The notes: a model not told the origin generated them from the sequence alone. DNA of 64,000 bases from Lepidostoma basale (GCA_022606425.2 JAHDVF020000897.1:124001-188000), one strand, 5' to 3'. Counted from the stretch's first letter, positions 41,549-53,465 are shown. Program-made: numbers and translations.

Positions 41549-44500
41549 GTATGTTTTTCTATTCATTAACAAATTTCTGCATTTTATTTACTTCAGCGAG
41601 CGCGGTTATTACCCGTGGCTCTTTCCGACCGAATTCCTGCTAGGTATGCTAAGCTACCAATCATTGGAGAGAAGGAGGAATATCCACTCGGGAGTTCACT
41701 TCTTTCAGCTGATTGGCGGCGTATACATAACTCGGATGTCCTGAGTGATGTAGGTCTATTTGTCCCTGATAATTACCTTCGTCAAAGACGGGACAGATTG
41801 TTTTATTTGCCGCACTGCAGAACCAACCTGCCAATGGTTATGCCTGTGGGTAGGGCAATCTTATTGCTTAACCGGGTCGCCTCGGAGATTGAAATATTTA
41901 GTGATAGTGTGAGTTGCCTCAGGGATGCAATATCAATGTTATGATTCTTTCTAATTCTTATTGGTTTTTTTTATGCTTCTCTTATAAATCCTATTATATT
42001 GTAATTGCAAATGATCTGGAATTATATGTCTGTAATGTTTGTGTTTTTTATTTAAATAAATTAAATGAAACAAACCATCGTGCCGTTTCTCTGCAAGAGT
42101 AGGCTGAGAGAATGGATTGCCACATTACTCTTTCCTGACGGACCTCTCAAGCACCCTCCACATTCATAAAGCGAGTCATACACACACGTCGAATCTTCTG
42201 ACTTCTAACATGGACCGTCTTTTAAAATTTTATTAATTTTGTCATGTTATGTTGTCATTGTCATTTGTTCCATATGTCCAAACCATCTCAGAGATTTTAA
42301 TTAAAAAAATTGAATCAAAACCCCCAAATCTAAGCAATCATGCCCCCGCATAAACCAACAACCCATCAAATCACCTTCCAACAATGTTCCCATCAGACGT
42401 AAGAGGAATAGCCCCAAGAGCCTTCTGTCTTTCAGAGCTGAACCTCTGAAAGACAGAAGAGGTTTTGATTAAAAATTTCTTACGCAAGCCGGGCGTCTTG
42501 GCTTCTATGGGAGTACCGCCACTGCTCAGGGATTCTTTTTTAATTTGACTTCTGATACAATCATTTATCTACCATGTTTTCTTAATTTAGTCGTTAGATA
42601 TTCTATCATATATTGTTTTCTGACACATTCTTCTCAGTGATCTCATTTCTACGGCATTTATCCTACTTTCATCATTTTCTTGCCAGCTTCAAGCTTCACA
42701 TCCATACATACCCCACTAGGGTTGGCACTAGAACTCCATTATGTACCGCCAGTTATACTATATCGCCTCTTTGCAAGAATAACGTGTTATCACGAAAAAT
42801 TGAAAAATTTCAAATGAAACAAGATACCCGTTTGAACAGACAACGTAACCACACAATATACCACTGTTGTGTTGTCTCTTTCTCTCATAAATTCTCTGTT
42901 TTTCACTTTAAAAATACCATGTTTCTGTAGAAAATATTAAATTTTGTGGCGATGAGGTTCGCAACCCATCACACCACGTCTCCCGCGGGGCGAAAAGAGA
43001 AGGATGGAGTGCCGCATCGGTTAAAGTGTGACAGTCCATTCTTTCTGCCTACCCTTTCGGGGAGACGGCGTGATGGTTAGTTAGTTAGTTATGTTTCTGT
43101 AGAAAATAATGTTGAACACGACGGATTTGATTTTTAAAATGTCACGTTATTCTTGCAAAGAAGCGATGTGTGTTTGAAGTTATAATTTTGCGCGCAGGTC
43201 TCTGGTGGCCCTGAACAACCACGAGAACACGCACTCGGGTCTGCGGCCGCACAAGTGCGAGCACTGCAAGGGGGCCTTCGCCACCACGGGGGAGCTGCAC
43301 CGCCACATGCGCTACCGCCACACCAAGGTGCGCCCGCACAAGTGCAACGAGTGCGACTACGCCGCCGTGGAGTACAGCAAGCTGCGGCGACACCAGCGCT
43401 GCCACTCGGGGGAGCGCCCCTACCAGTGCCCCCACTGCACCTATGCCTCTCCGGACACCTTCAAGCTCAAGAGGCACATACGGGTAACTTAATTACCTAC
43501 TCACTTCCTATAGCCATACAACTCTTGAAGAGTTTTAGCCTCCTTCTCTTTGTCGATCCTGCGCCAATTGCTCCCAGCAGTCCGATTCGCCCAACCTAGC
43601 CAGGTCGTCAGCCAGAACATTGTCCATTAGGCGCTGTCTAGGCCTTCCTAGAGGTCTTACTCCAGTCGGTCTAGACGCGTGCAGGGTCAGGGAAAATAAA
43701 CTGATTTGATTTGATTTAATTTGAAAGGGTATAAGTTATTATATTGACTCTTATGACATGTATAGTCATTTTATTGTCGCGAGAATTCTACACCAGAGAC
43801 TAAAGAGAGTGTGATAAACATACTGTCATCTCCATCGGACCTTTGGTGTGACAGTCACCGCAGTGCCACATCAGGTTTAGTTGTGATGATAATAATATTT
43901 GTCATTTGCAGGTGCATACGGGGGAGCGGCCATACTCTTGCGATCTGTGCTCGGCATCCTTTAGCCAGTCCAACTCGCTCAAGGCCCACCGTCTCACCCA
44001 CTACCCGGACCAGAAGCCGGCCTTCCAGTGCGAGCTGTGCCCGGCCAAGTGCGGGCGCAAGGCCGACCTCCGCGGCCACATCCGCAAGCTGCACACGGTC
44101 ACCAAGCCGCTCGAGTGCAAGCGCTGCGGCAAGCGTCTTCCGGACCGCTACTCCTATAAGGTGCACGTGCGTACCCATGATGGAGAGAAGTCCTACAAGT
44201 GCGACGTGTGTCCCTATGCTTCCATCTCCCGCCTGCACCTCAGCTCTCACATGCTCATTCACACGGACGAGAAACCCTTTTCTTGCAACTTGTGCGATCA
44301 AAAGTTCAGACAGAAGCAGCTGTTGCGACGGCACCAGAACCTGTATCACAATCCAGATTACGTCGCCCCCACACCCCGCCCGAAGAATCACGAATGCGAA
44401 GAATGCGGCCGCAAGTTTATACATCAAGGAAACTTGATCCGGCATCTCGCAATGCACGACCCCGACTCAAACGTCCACGAAGAAAATCTCGCATTGAAAG

Positions 44501-44844
44501 CCGGGCGACAGCAAAAGGTCGAGAAAGGAGACGAGGCCATGGAGGAGACGGAAATAATCCTCGAGGGCTCTGACGAAGACGGCGGATACGTCGTCTTCGA
44601 GATGATCCAACTAGAAGAGGACGGTAAGGAGACGGTCAGGATCGTCAATTCGATGGAGCAGGTTAGCGAGAAGAAACCCGTGGTCAAAGAGCAGATTGAC
44701 ACAAAAGTGGACATGGAAAACTGCTTCGGTTTCGACGAGGATGAAGAGGATGATGCGAATCTGTTGATCAGCCGGCACAATGAAAATTACGAGGACGATG
44801 ACGACAGCGAGGAAGTGGAGAAAGACGCAGACGAAGTGTCTTAA
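40947..44844 (+). CDS. CTCF: CTCF, eleven-zinc-finger insulator protein
   Basis: Exons 40947..41548, 43198..43483 and 43912..44844 join in frame to give 606 residues and TAA. The start is in good context (tcaaaATGg). Eleven C2H2 fingers begin at C165, C193, C221, C250, C278, C306, C336, C365, C393, C421 and C458, the exact CTCF number and spacing. Fingers 4 and 5 read [14 protein letters not shown] and [14 protein letters not shown], finger 10 [10 protein letters not shown], and the linker to finger 11 [12 protein letters not shown], all characteristic of insect CTCF as I know it. Finger 11 is C2H2, ending RHLAMH. The N-terminus (1..160) and C-terminus (480..606) are acidic. In the nucleus CTCF binds insulators and shapes loops; Y123-D-F125 followed by acidic residues resembles the cohesin-binding Y-x-F of vertebrate CTCF. 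A lineage-specific CTCF paralogue is possible but less likely. Confidence 0.96.
41580..41945 (+). mobile_element. LINE fragment in CTCF intron 1
   Basis: The frame reads [20 protein letters not shown] and [15 protein letters not shown], the same family as the piece at 17460..17690. An upstream readthrough frame of exon 1 continues to 41744 but is only intron. Confidence 0.7.
42060..42760 (-). mobile_element. HDQIN LINE end with a hAT-like insertion
   Basis: The minus-strand LINE starts at 42064 (aacaaaccatcgtgccgttt). At about 42290..42527 it is split by a piece ending gggagtaccgccactg, matching the MITE at 34565..34807, and resumes to about 42760. Confidence 0.65.
42945..43092 (+). repeat. 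Dispersed GC-block repeat with (TTAG)n tail
   Basis: The + strand form of the repeat at 2325..2600: ggcgatgaggttcgcaaccc at 42947, then cggcgtgatggttagttagt at 43066. It ends about 110 bases before CTCF exon 2. Confidence 0.75.
43198..43483 (+). CDS. CTCF: CTCF exon 2
   Basis: Residues 201..296: the end of finger 2, fingers 3 and 4, and finger 5 up to H294. In known CTCF structures fingers 3..7 read the core motif. The acceptor is gcgcgcag and the donor GTAACT. Strongly GC-rich. Confidence 0.95.
43495..43735 (-). mobile_element. LINE fragment in CTCF intron 2
   Basis: It matches 6375..6560 in reverse (gttttagcctcctt, attgtccattaggcgctgtc). It begins about 10 bases after the donor of exon 2, so the insertion almost touches the splice site. 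Confidence 0.65.
43912..44844 (+). CDS. CTCF: CTCF exon 3
   Basis: Residues 297..606. It begins [10 protein letters not shown], carries fingers 6..11 and an acidic tail with EEDDANLL and [18 protein letters not shown], then TAA at 44842..44844. The acceptor is tcatttgcag. Confidence 0.96.
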   Translation: MHTGERPYSCDLCSASFSQSNSLKAHRLTHYPDQKPAFQCELCPAKCGRKADLRGHIRKLHTVTKPLECKRCGKRLPDRYSYKVHVRTHDGEKSYKCDVCPYASISRLHLSSHMLIHTDEKPFSCNLCDQKFRQKQLLRRHQNLYHNPDYVAPTPRPKNHECEECGRKFIHQGNLIRHLAMHDPDSNVHEENLALKAGRQQKVEKGDEAMEETEIILEGSDEDGGYVVFEMIQLEEDGKETVRIVNSMEQVSEKKPVVKEQIDTKVDMENCFGFDEDEEDDANLLISRHNENYEDDDDSEEVEKDADEVS

Positions 44845-45900
44845 TTTGTACGTATTACAGTTGTATCATAGTTTTCGGGGTTATTTAACATTATAATATT
44901 AGTTATTGCCGGAGACGTTGAGAAGACGGCTCCGTAAGACATGGAATCGCTCCATGGAATAGTTTAATACATCTCTTCGGGAAGGTTCAACCGGAAGTTG
45001 CCGCATTTTATTTTTATTTAATCTCGTGAGTAAGGATTCTTAGTTGTTATTATATGTAAAAACATATGACTTCATAACTGTAGATTTTTTAATATTGTAA
45101 TAATGTTTTTTTTTACAAATTGTTTCGAAATTTTTGGTACTTTACAAACGGGGTTCGGTCTACATCATATTCTAACAAGGGTTGGACACCGTAGGAAACT
45201 GATTTCAGGATAGGATTTTGCCGGATTGTAGTACCCTCTAAGAGTCGTACATAATCATAGTAAGAAAGGGCAATAGCCACCCTATTTCTAGAAAAAAGCC
45301 TTTAACCCTCCCTTCCCTATGATGGGTATCTTCTACACGTTGCTTCTTAAAACCATCAATATCTCTATAAATATAATAAACACAAGGTTAAGATTTTAGG
45401 TATTCCTCCATAATGTATTTACGCATTGATTTAAAAAATAATATTAATTATTATCAGAATTTATCGGGTACATCGGAGGTATTTTGTGAAAATCGAAAAC
45501 AAAGTCGCTCTAAACAGCGCTTTGAGTGTGCCACACTATATTTGCATCTCACTCTTGCATATGTTCTAGCTCAATGTTCTCACTCTCGCCGTCCCGCCGC
45601 GCCGGCGGTCGCTTTCGGGCTTGCAACCAGAGTGGGTGTCCATGCCCGTTCCGTGAGCGTTGCCAGATGGTTTTTAAAAAATGTTTTTAGCAATTAAATC
45701 TCAATTATTATAATTTTTTACTTCAATTATAATTATATAAGGGGATTAGCTATGAATGTTCCTATTTTTACGATTTAAAATCGCTAATTTTTTAAAGCGT
45801 ACTGACTATCCTACACCGGAACGCACGTTTTTATTTTAGCACCGTAAGGGAAAGGTTAAACTTTTCACCCTTGCTTATATATAATATTATAAATTTCGCC
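44845..45900 (+). other. CTCF: CTCF 3' region with a shared repeat
   Basis: 44937..45002 (aagacatggaatcgctccat) is repeated at 46686..46750, so the 3' flank contains a dispersed repeat. A possible polyadenylation signal AATAAA lies at 45375..45380. The rest has no gene; 45590..45620 is a short GC patch. Confidence 0.5.
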
Positions 45901-45909
45901 TCTAGTTTC

Positions 45910-45992
45910 GATAGCTAGGTGGCTTAGCGGATAGCTTGCCTTCTCTATTCTGCTGGCCAGCCAGAATCTGGTTCAATTCACGTATCATGCAA
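45910..45992 (+). mobile_element. tRNA-like SINE head
   Basis: The sequence has an A-box-like tggcttagcggatag and a B-box-like ggttcaattc with about 45 bases between. It does not fold into a sound tRNA, so a tRNA-derived SINE is the better call. Confidence 0.5.
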
Positions 45993-46019
45993 TTTTTTTT
46001 TCTAATATATATGCAACGG

Positions 46020-47390
46020 TGATTTTTTTTTCTAGAACTTTGAAATGAAATAAAACAGCCTGTCTCAGTGATATTGCCACATTTTATTTTGATTTTTGAC
46101 GTACAGGCACTGTTTCATCAACCGTCGATCCGGCCGTCTCAAATGTATCCATTTGTTTGTGTGCTGGGCCTTTTTTCATAATATGTACCAAAAATGCATG
46201 TTAAAAAGTGGAAAAAAATGAAAAATTGGGATGCTACATAAAAAATCATAACCAGCGGACGCAGCTCACCATCCGAATACCAGAGATATACTGCGCGTCA
46301 TATCATCGATGTATCGACAACACGCAATTTATGATTTATATTTGTTCGTCGAAATATCGACGAATCGCATTCAAACGGTTAAACGACGTATTGTGGACCC
46401 GGCAGGACGGGCATGAATGACATAAATTGGCAAACAGAAAATAATGATAATAAATTTTAACAATTTCAACGCGTTGTTGAAGCGTGTAGCGTTCCATGGT
46501 GAAATGTCAAGATTAAATAAGTATTTTAGTCAAATTTGACAGCTATCACTTTACCAATGGACGCTTTACGTTGTCAAAGTTTGAGTGTCCCTATTGAATA
46601 ACCCTTTGACCACCAGCGCAGCGAAGCCTCGGCGGCAGTTTGTCCGAAATTATATTCCATACATAATGTCATTGAAAAACTAACTAAGACATGGAATCGC
46701 TCCATGGAATAGTTTAATACACCTCTCCGGGAAGGTTCAACTGGAAGTTTTTCCTTATTGAATAACCCTTTGACCACCAGCGCAGCGAAGCCACGGCGGC
46801 AGTTTGTCCGAAATTATATTCCATACATAATTGTATTGGAATTAATTCCGTCAACAACAAAATAAATAAATAAATAAATAATGTCATTGAAAAACTAACT
46901 AACTAACCATCACGCCGTTTCTCCGAAGGGGTAGGCAAAAAGAATGGACTGCCACACTTTTCATTCCTGACATATTTCTCCCGCTTCCTCAACATTCATG
47001 CATCGTGTCATGCACGCGCGTCAATTTCTCTGACTCCTCACATGGCGGACATTCAATATTTGATTTATTTGATCGAGCCACGTTTTCCTCGGTCTTCATC
47101 TATTTCTAGTTCCATTTACATCGTTAACGTATATTTTTTTTAGTATTATTTTTACTTTCATTCTTTGCATCTTCATTCTTTTGTTCTTAACACCATCATT
47201 CGCATCTTATATTATTGATATACTTGACATTTCACCATGGAACGCTACACGTTTCAACAATGCGTTGAAATTGTTAAAATTTATTATCATTCTTATATGA
47301 TATTGAATGTCTTTTATAATTAAAAAAAAAGTTGGTAATATCACTTAGACACATTGTTTTATTTCATTTCAAAGTTAGAGCGCTCTTAAC
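46020..47390. repeat. Inverted repeat element with LINE insert and a direct repeat
   Basis: 46025..46080 is the inverse of 47335..47375 (aaatgaaataaaaca motif), and 46440..46515 the inverse of 47225..47300 (gcgttccatggtgaaatgtc). Inside are two direct copies of accctttgaccaccagcgca (46600 and 46761), and an HDQIN-family LINE in reverse at 46890..47225 with an AAAT microsatellite beside it (46859..46881). Confidence 0.65.
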
Positions 47391-48100
47391 CTTTTGAACG
47401 TGTTAATTTGCTCCATTTTATCTATACCCCTACATGGTACATTCACTCAAGCGCAGATCAAATAAGTACTAACGCCATCTGTTGACAAAATTGTAAACTA
47501 TGTCACTCAAAGGCGCGAAGATGCGCACTTGGTTATCGATGTTTTATTTATGAAATACAATTTTATTTTTGAGAAATTCTTGTAGATATCAGCATCGTGA
47601 TAGTTCTACGAATGTCCAAGTGAGCGGGAAATACATTTTTGACAAAAGAGCGCTGTAATATCGGCAGTCAAAGTTCCCGTATCAAGGGTTGATACGCCCG
47701 CGTGTGAGTATGGACTTTTTGACGTATCAACAGTTGATACATTAGCGTGCAAAATCCTATTTCGAAGTCAATTTCCTATGTCTTGTCCTCTTGTAAGATC
47801 AATTGTATTTTCTGATGAGATTGTATATTTTCTATATCCGAACTGATTTATGAATTTTTATAATTGAATATACCGCGGTTCATCTGTCTAACGCTTAAGA
47901 TTCATAGTCGGTGAACTGTACGATAGATTTTTTACAATCCTAACATTACTAGTAGACTGCCACCCTGTTTTAATGTACTTTTTTTTTTATTAAATTTTTT
48001 TTTGAAACCTGATTATTTTGTTTTTATTTTCATTTGTTCTCTTGATAAAATTGTATTGTTTTTTTTGTGCTATTCAAATAATCGAAATGCTGACCTTCAA
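47390..48100. other. Intergenic DNA, nothing recognised
   Basis: Two near-palindromic phrases, gtatcaagggttgatac (47681) and gtatcaacagttgatac (47724), are the only structured sites seen. Confidence 0.35.
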
Positions 48101-48107
48101 AACTATA

Positions 48108-48355
48108 TGTCGTCACCCCAGAGTAATAGTGAGATAAACCAGTGCCATCTTGACAATATAACAAGCCGTAATGTTCCTTTGATATTGTTTATGGTTTGAC
48201 TTGGTGGAGGCCTTGCACTTGGCTCCTAGGCCCTAGGAGACTCAAATAAGTGAAAGGCCTCCACCAAGTCAAACCATAAACAATACCAAAGGAACATTAC
48301 GGCTTGTCAAGATGGCACTGGTTTATCTCACTATTGCTCTGGGGTGACGATGTGG
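48108..48355. repeat. Long hairpin, about 100-bp arms
   Basis: The left arm (through cagtgccatcttgac and ggtttgacttggtggaggcc) is the inverse of the right arm (ggcctccaccaagtcaaacc through caagatggcactgg). The loop is about 40 bases. The right arm lacks a few bases of the left, near 48157. Confidence 0.85.
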
Positions 48356-48629
48356 TGGATAGAATTTGAGCATTCTGACTTCTGGATTATGAGTTTTCGA
48401 CATTTGAAGAGTACCATCAGTTTAGGAAGATTGTCTATAAAATAGACTATTGAAATGATATAAAATACATTAACCTGTCTGGTAGTAAGTTTTTTTAACT
48501 CAATAAAATAAAATAAATTCATCACCAAAACTATGAAATATGAAATTATAATACATTTTTACTTAGGAACAACTGCTACCAAAAATAATATTAAGCGATT
48601 AAGAGGGCGAAATCAATGCTTTTTCATAA

Positions 48630-49200
48630 ATCTATATATATTAAAATGAATGTTTGTCTCTGATTTTCTCAAAAATTACTGGACCGATTTCGCTGAAAAT
48701 ATCACAGTTTGTTTTTATTAGTCCCAGGAAGGTTTTGAAAGTACAGTTAAACCTCAATATAATGGACTTATTAGGGGAAGGGGGTGTCTGTTAAAGCTGT
48801 AAACCTTTTCAAAATATGTACACTGTATTTAGATATAACTAAACAATACAAAACACAAACAAATTTCTATTTATGGTCTTCGGATACTCGTCGTGAAGTG
48901 ACGTTGCTGTTTGATATCAACGCGCTTGCTTTCGGTAATCCTGCTTTGAAAAAGAAATCAAGTTTTGTTTGCACTTTTGAAGTTTGCTTTGTATATCGTC
49001 TTCTCGGGACTTCCAGACTGGAAATTATTCATCCTCCACATGTTGGAAATTCTCTCTTGGATGTTGAGGTTGGATATTGTTGGATGGAGAGAGGAGTATT
49101 TCTTGGGGATGTGGTGGGTGGCACAACCTCTCCAGAGATAATCAGACTGCTGAGCTTCAGAGGAGAATCGGTCTTGGGTGGGTGGCATATGGCAATCTGA
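48630..49200. other. Repeat-derived intergenic DNA
   Basis: 48640..48740 carries a phrase common in insect repeats, aaaaattactggaccgattt. A pogo-like end, taaacctcaatataatggac, is at 48747. No gene is seen. Confidence 0.4.
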
Positions 49201-49700
49201 AGAAGTTCTTTGATAGTAACATTCCCCAGTGTCTGAAACGCAAAATGTATGATCAATGCATACTTCCGGTACTGACATATGGAGCAGAAACGCTAACCCT
49301 CACCAAGTCGACCATAAGGAGACTCCGTGTACCACAGAGGAAACACGAAAGAGCCATGCTACACGTAAGACTCTCAGACCGGATAAGAAATACTGAAATA
49401 CGTAGAAGGTCGGGAGTAACAGATGTCGTCGCAAGGGTATCGAAGCTTCAATGGTCATTTGCGGGACATGCTGCCAGATTGGTAGACGATAGATGGACCA
49501 GAAGGGTGTTGGTGTGGAGACCCCGCGAAGACAATAGAAACAGAGGGAGACCCCCCACACGATGGTCCGATGACATTATAAGAATTGCTGGCGATTGGAT
49601 GCAAAAGGCACAAGACAGGGATACGTGGAGAAGTATGGGAGAGGCCTATGTCCAGCAGTGGACGACAACGGCTGTCTAAGTAAGTAAGTTACTACCTGAA
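49200..49700 (+). mobile_element. LINE C-terminal fragment
   Basis: The frame 49077..49679 contains CILPVLTYGAETLTLTKS, RRLRVPQRKHERAMLHVRLS and GRPPTRWSDDIIRIAGDWM and ends close to a stop. This is the best kept copy of the ETLTLTK family. Confidence 0.85.
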
Positions 49701-49834
49701 ACAGGTCATTACTATAATATAATAAAACTTCTAGTAATCTGAGGGGGAAATACAGACTGGCTATTGCAGTTTTGGCACAGATTGCAAAAAAAATTAACTG
49801 TGTCTTGTATTATCTTCTGTTCTACACACAACCT

Positions 49835-49925
49835 TCTTGACCGAGTGGTGAGTGGTTTGACTGCCATACCGAAGGTCACAGGTTTGATTCCCGGCGATAG
49901 CGGTGTGATTGTCATACTGTCTTTG
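49835..49925 (+). mobile_element. tRNA-like SINE head
   Basis: cttgaccgagtggtgagtgg and ggtttgattcccggcg lie at tRNA A- and B-box spacing. A third similar piece is at 59355..59415 (ctgggttctatcctgg). Confidence 0.5.
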
Positions 49926-49969
49926 GTCTGGTTTAGAATTCACGTGAAATTAAAATGGCAATAGTTTAC

Positions 49970-50230
49970 CTATGGCACATGTTGAACACCATAGCAGAGA
50001 GGCACGCGAGATGGATTGGTCATGTGTTGCAACACAAACGTTTCCTGCGTAATGTGTTGGAGGGAATGGTCGGATCAATTGGCAGAGGACGACCTCGCCG
50101 GGAGTACCTAGACCAGATTTGCTGAGATATTGGCTGCACCTCTTATGCAGAGTTGCCGAGGACCGAGCGGAGTGGAATAGGAGATGTGTCACCTTGCTGC
50201 AGACCAATCTTTAGATTGAGACCGGAGAAG
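49970..50230 (+). mobile_element. LINE C-terminal fragment
   Basis: The + strand reads ERHARWIGHVLQHKRFL and GRGRPRREYLDQIC with stops, related to the LINE at 9380..10290. Confidence 0.65.
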
Positions 50231-51015
50231 AGAGTTTAGCTACCTATCACATTCCACGAGAATCAATATGATAGCTATACCCTTTACCCTACGCCGATTC
50301 GACTCATGCTGTAATAGCGATTCAAAAAAATAATAATATAAGATGAAACATCATTTTTATTTCTATTAAAAATGGATTTTTATAATAGTATGATGCATTT
50401 TTTAAAATTGCCTTGTTATACTGAGATTAGGGTATTTTAAATTCATTTTAAATATGGATTTTCCTGCACAAAATGAAATAATAAACGAGACCTCTTATGA
50501 GTAGCATTTTTGAATAATTTTTAAATTAAAATAATGATTTTTATAACCATATTTATATGTAAGCTAAGCTTCGCATTCTGCTGGAGATATTTCAATTAAG
50601 ATTTGTATAAAACATTTGTATAAAAACATAAGTAATCAAGTTTTATGACATTTTTCAGTTTGTAAAATATGCAACTAGCCGATACATTATTTAATTTTGT
50701 GTACACCAATAGATTTTGCTAGTAGTAATTTTTTTTTGACATAATCTAGGCATATTGGAGAAATTATAAATGAGCCCCACGCATGGGCCATGTGCTATTT
50801 GACCATGTATTCAATGGCCCCACGGTTGGGGCGGTACGCACAAAGAAGTGAAAATATGGTCACCCTGTGAGTATGACCTAACACCAAGACATAATGAAAA
50901 AAATATCCGATAATATACATACAATTAATTAATATAAACAGTATTTAATAAATCGAGCGAATAATATTTGTTTTCAGCAGCTAAAACATTCCTTTTATGC
51001 TTTAACACGTTTCAA
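50230..51015. other. AT-rich intergenic DNA, nothing recognised
   Basis: There is no gene and no sharp repeat boundary. A short patch at 50778..50830 has two copies of a tggggc-rich phrase. Confidence 0.3.
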
Positions 51016-51019
51016 ATCC

Positions 51020-51430
51020 TTTTTTAATTCTTCTTCTTCTTCTTCGTCAGCCTTCATCGGTCCACTGCTGGACATAGGCCTCTTCCCATCCCTTCCACTC
51101 GTCTCTATTTTCTGCCAGTTGCAGCCACATTTTCCCCCCCACGGCAGCAATGTCGTCGGCCCACCTTTTTTGCGGCCTGCCGACGCTTCTCCTATTTTCC
51201 CATGGTCTTCACCTCATTATTTTCTGGGTCCATCTATCCTCACTTTGTCTCGCCACATGACCCGCCCATTGCCACTTCAGTCTCTTTGTTCGGCGTCTAA
51301 TCTCCTCATATTGTCTTTCCATGGAACGCTGCGTGACTCTCTTAATCTCTCTACATTTCTCTTGGTGAGGGTCATAGTCTCCATCCCATAAGTCATCACC
51401 GGCAGTATGTATGAATCATAGACTTTTCTC
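51020..51430 (-). mobile_element. LINE C-terminal fragment
   Basis: The reverse of 12230..12660; it shares tcttcttcttcgtcagcctt at its end, corresponding to the (GAA)n-rich tail. Confidence 0.75.
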
Positions 51431-51469
51431 TTTAGACATATTGGAGTTTCTTTATTAGTATATAAATTA

Positions 51470-52500
51470 ATATTAATGAAAACGTTAGTTTTCTATATGT
51501 TTTTTATATTTTATGTTAAGACATTAGACACAAGTTAAATGAGCAGAATACGGTAATCAAGGTAATTGATGTGGCTCAATACATTGTTGAAAACAATAAA
51601 GGGATAAATCTAGAATACAGGAAAGTATTTTAACCTGGAACAAGTTGAATTTATTAATACAATGTTTACATAGGTAATTACTACTAAATTACGTTATATA
51701 AATCAGAAAATAATTTCATTGTTTAAAATAAAGGGTTTCCGAGAAAAATATATTTGAACAATTATATACAAAGGCATGCGTCCCCCCATCATGACGTATG
51801 GGATAGAAGTCATAGCCGATACCAATAGGACCAAGAACCTTCTTAGAGTAGCAGAAATGCGAACCCTACGCTCTATCGCAGGTAGAACCCTCACAGATCG
51901 GATCAGAAATGAGACGATAAGGTCTGTCTGTGGTGTTGAGGACATAGTAATATGGGGATGATTTTGGAGAGACCACGTGGACCGCACGGAGAATGCAAGA
52001 ATTGCAAAAATTGTTAAAGAAGAAAATCCCAGCAGCATGAGATGATTAGTGTAACACCAACCAATGAACATAATTTCATTAATATAAAATATATTTGATA
52101 TGTTTTATATGCTTTATAGAAGTTTTATTATAATAAAACTTGTATAAAACAGACGTTTTCATTCGTATTAATTATTAAATATGGAGTTTTATGGCATTGG
52201 CATTGGCATTGTTCAAGAAACAATAAATATAATCCTTTATACGTAATTAATAATTAAAAAGCACAATTATTATGTACACAGTTACTATGATGAGATACCT
52301 TAGATGTATGTGTGGTAAAACGATGTATGACAGAGTTTAAAATGCTGTTATTAGGAAGGAATGTAGAGCGGAAAAAAGGATCACTGCGTTGGTTTAGATG
52401 GATGAAGAAAGAATGGTTAAAAAAGTATACGTCGACGATGTGAATGGAGTACGGAGTCGAAGAATATCGAGGAAAAATCAATAAAATTTTCAATGTTGGT
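51470..52500. mobile_element. MITE ends and LINE scraps
   Basis: 51478 has the left MITE end (aatgaaaacgttagttttct), and 52125..52215 the reversed right end (acagacgttttcattcgta). Between them, 51770..52040 encodes PPIMTYGIEVIADTNRTKNL (+). 52280..52500 is a decayed HDQIN tail. Confidence 0.6.
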
Positions 52501-53159
52501 GTTTTTTTTAGAGGTATGGTTTTTAAACTAGCAACATTGTTTCTACAAACTGCCAATTTGCCAATTGACAGTTGTTTTGTAATCAGTACGTTTTGCCATT
52601 TCACCATGAATAGACTGACGTCATAACAGTGCTTGCAAATTGTGCAAATTTATTTTGAAAATCATGGTTCGGTCGCCAAACTTATCGTGTACTTCGTCCA
52701 TTTTACGGTCGACATAATCGTCCATCCGAGCAAGTTATTTGGAAGACCGTGGATTGTTTTCGCATCACTTATACTCTAGTGGATAACACGCATCCACAAT
52801 GACAACAATTGTTGAAAATTGGACTTCACGATTGCACTTCATTCGAGCTAGCCGTGGTGCTCATCGAAATCATATTTAAACAATAATGGCAGTAAATTAT
52901 CTATCAAATAAAGCCAATATCATAGACATTAACAATTTTTCAATGTGTTTTTTTTTTCATTTTGAATATGTATTGTATACCTCTAAAAAAAAAACCTTTA
53001 TTTTTATTTTTTCTCTAATCTCCAAGCTTTGATTTTATGTGGTTGGCACTATGATTCCACTTTATATGTTTATATTTATATAATGATATAGTTTTGGACA
53101 ATAAATAATTAATTATTAAACAATACAAGTGAGAATTGTGCATTAATAGTTTTTAATAC

Positions 53160-53465
53160 ATGGGTTAACATTAACCAATTCCTAAAGGCTATGGATATAT
53201 CAGTCAGCAAAACAAAAAGTCCTACAATATCCAGACAACCCACAAAGCATAAGCTGACTGTTGATGATATGTCTGTGGAGCAAGTAATGATCTACAGATA
53301 TTTGAGAGTAGATATCTGCAGCCATAATGACCTTTATATCGAAGTAAGAGAACATGTCAATAAAGCCTCTGCCGTGTCAGGGTGTCTGAAGAATCTGGTC
53401 TGGAAGAACAAGCACATGCGTATTGACAGCGGCATCAGATTGTTACGAGAGATTTGTCTTTTAAA
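53160..53465 (+). mobile_element. LINE fragment
   Basis: The frame reads MDISVSKTKSPTISRQPTKH and VSGCLKNLVWKNKHMRIDSG, from the CVRPILTYGIE family. Confidence 0.65.

Noticed and set aside
41549..41744. Extension of CTCF exon 1 to a stop at 41744
   Set aside because: It breaks finger 2, whereas splicing at GTATGT to 43198 completes it with correct spacing.
43811..44573. Several long frames overlapping CTCF exon 3 in other frames and on the minus strand
   Set aside because: They are shadows of the GC-rich finger exon; only the CTCF frame gives regular C2H2 spacing.
45910..45992. A tRNA gene
   Set aside because: A and B boxes are present but the acceptor stem does not pair and there is no CCA-ready end; a SINE is more likely.
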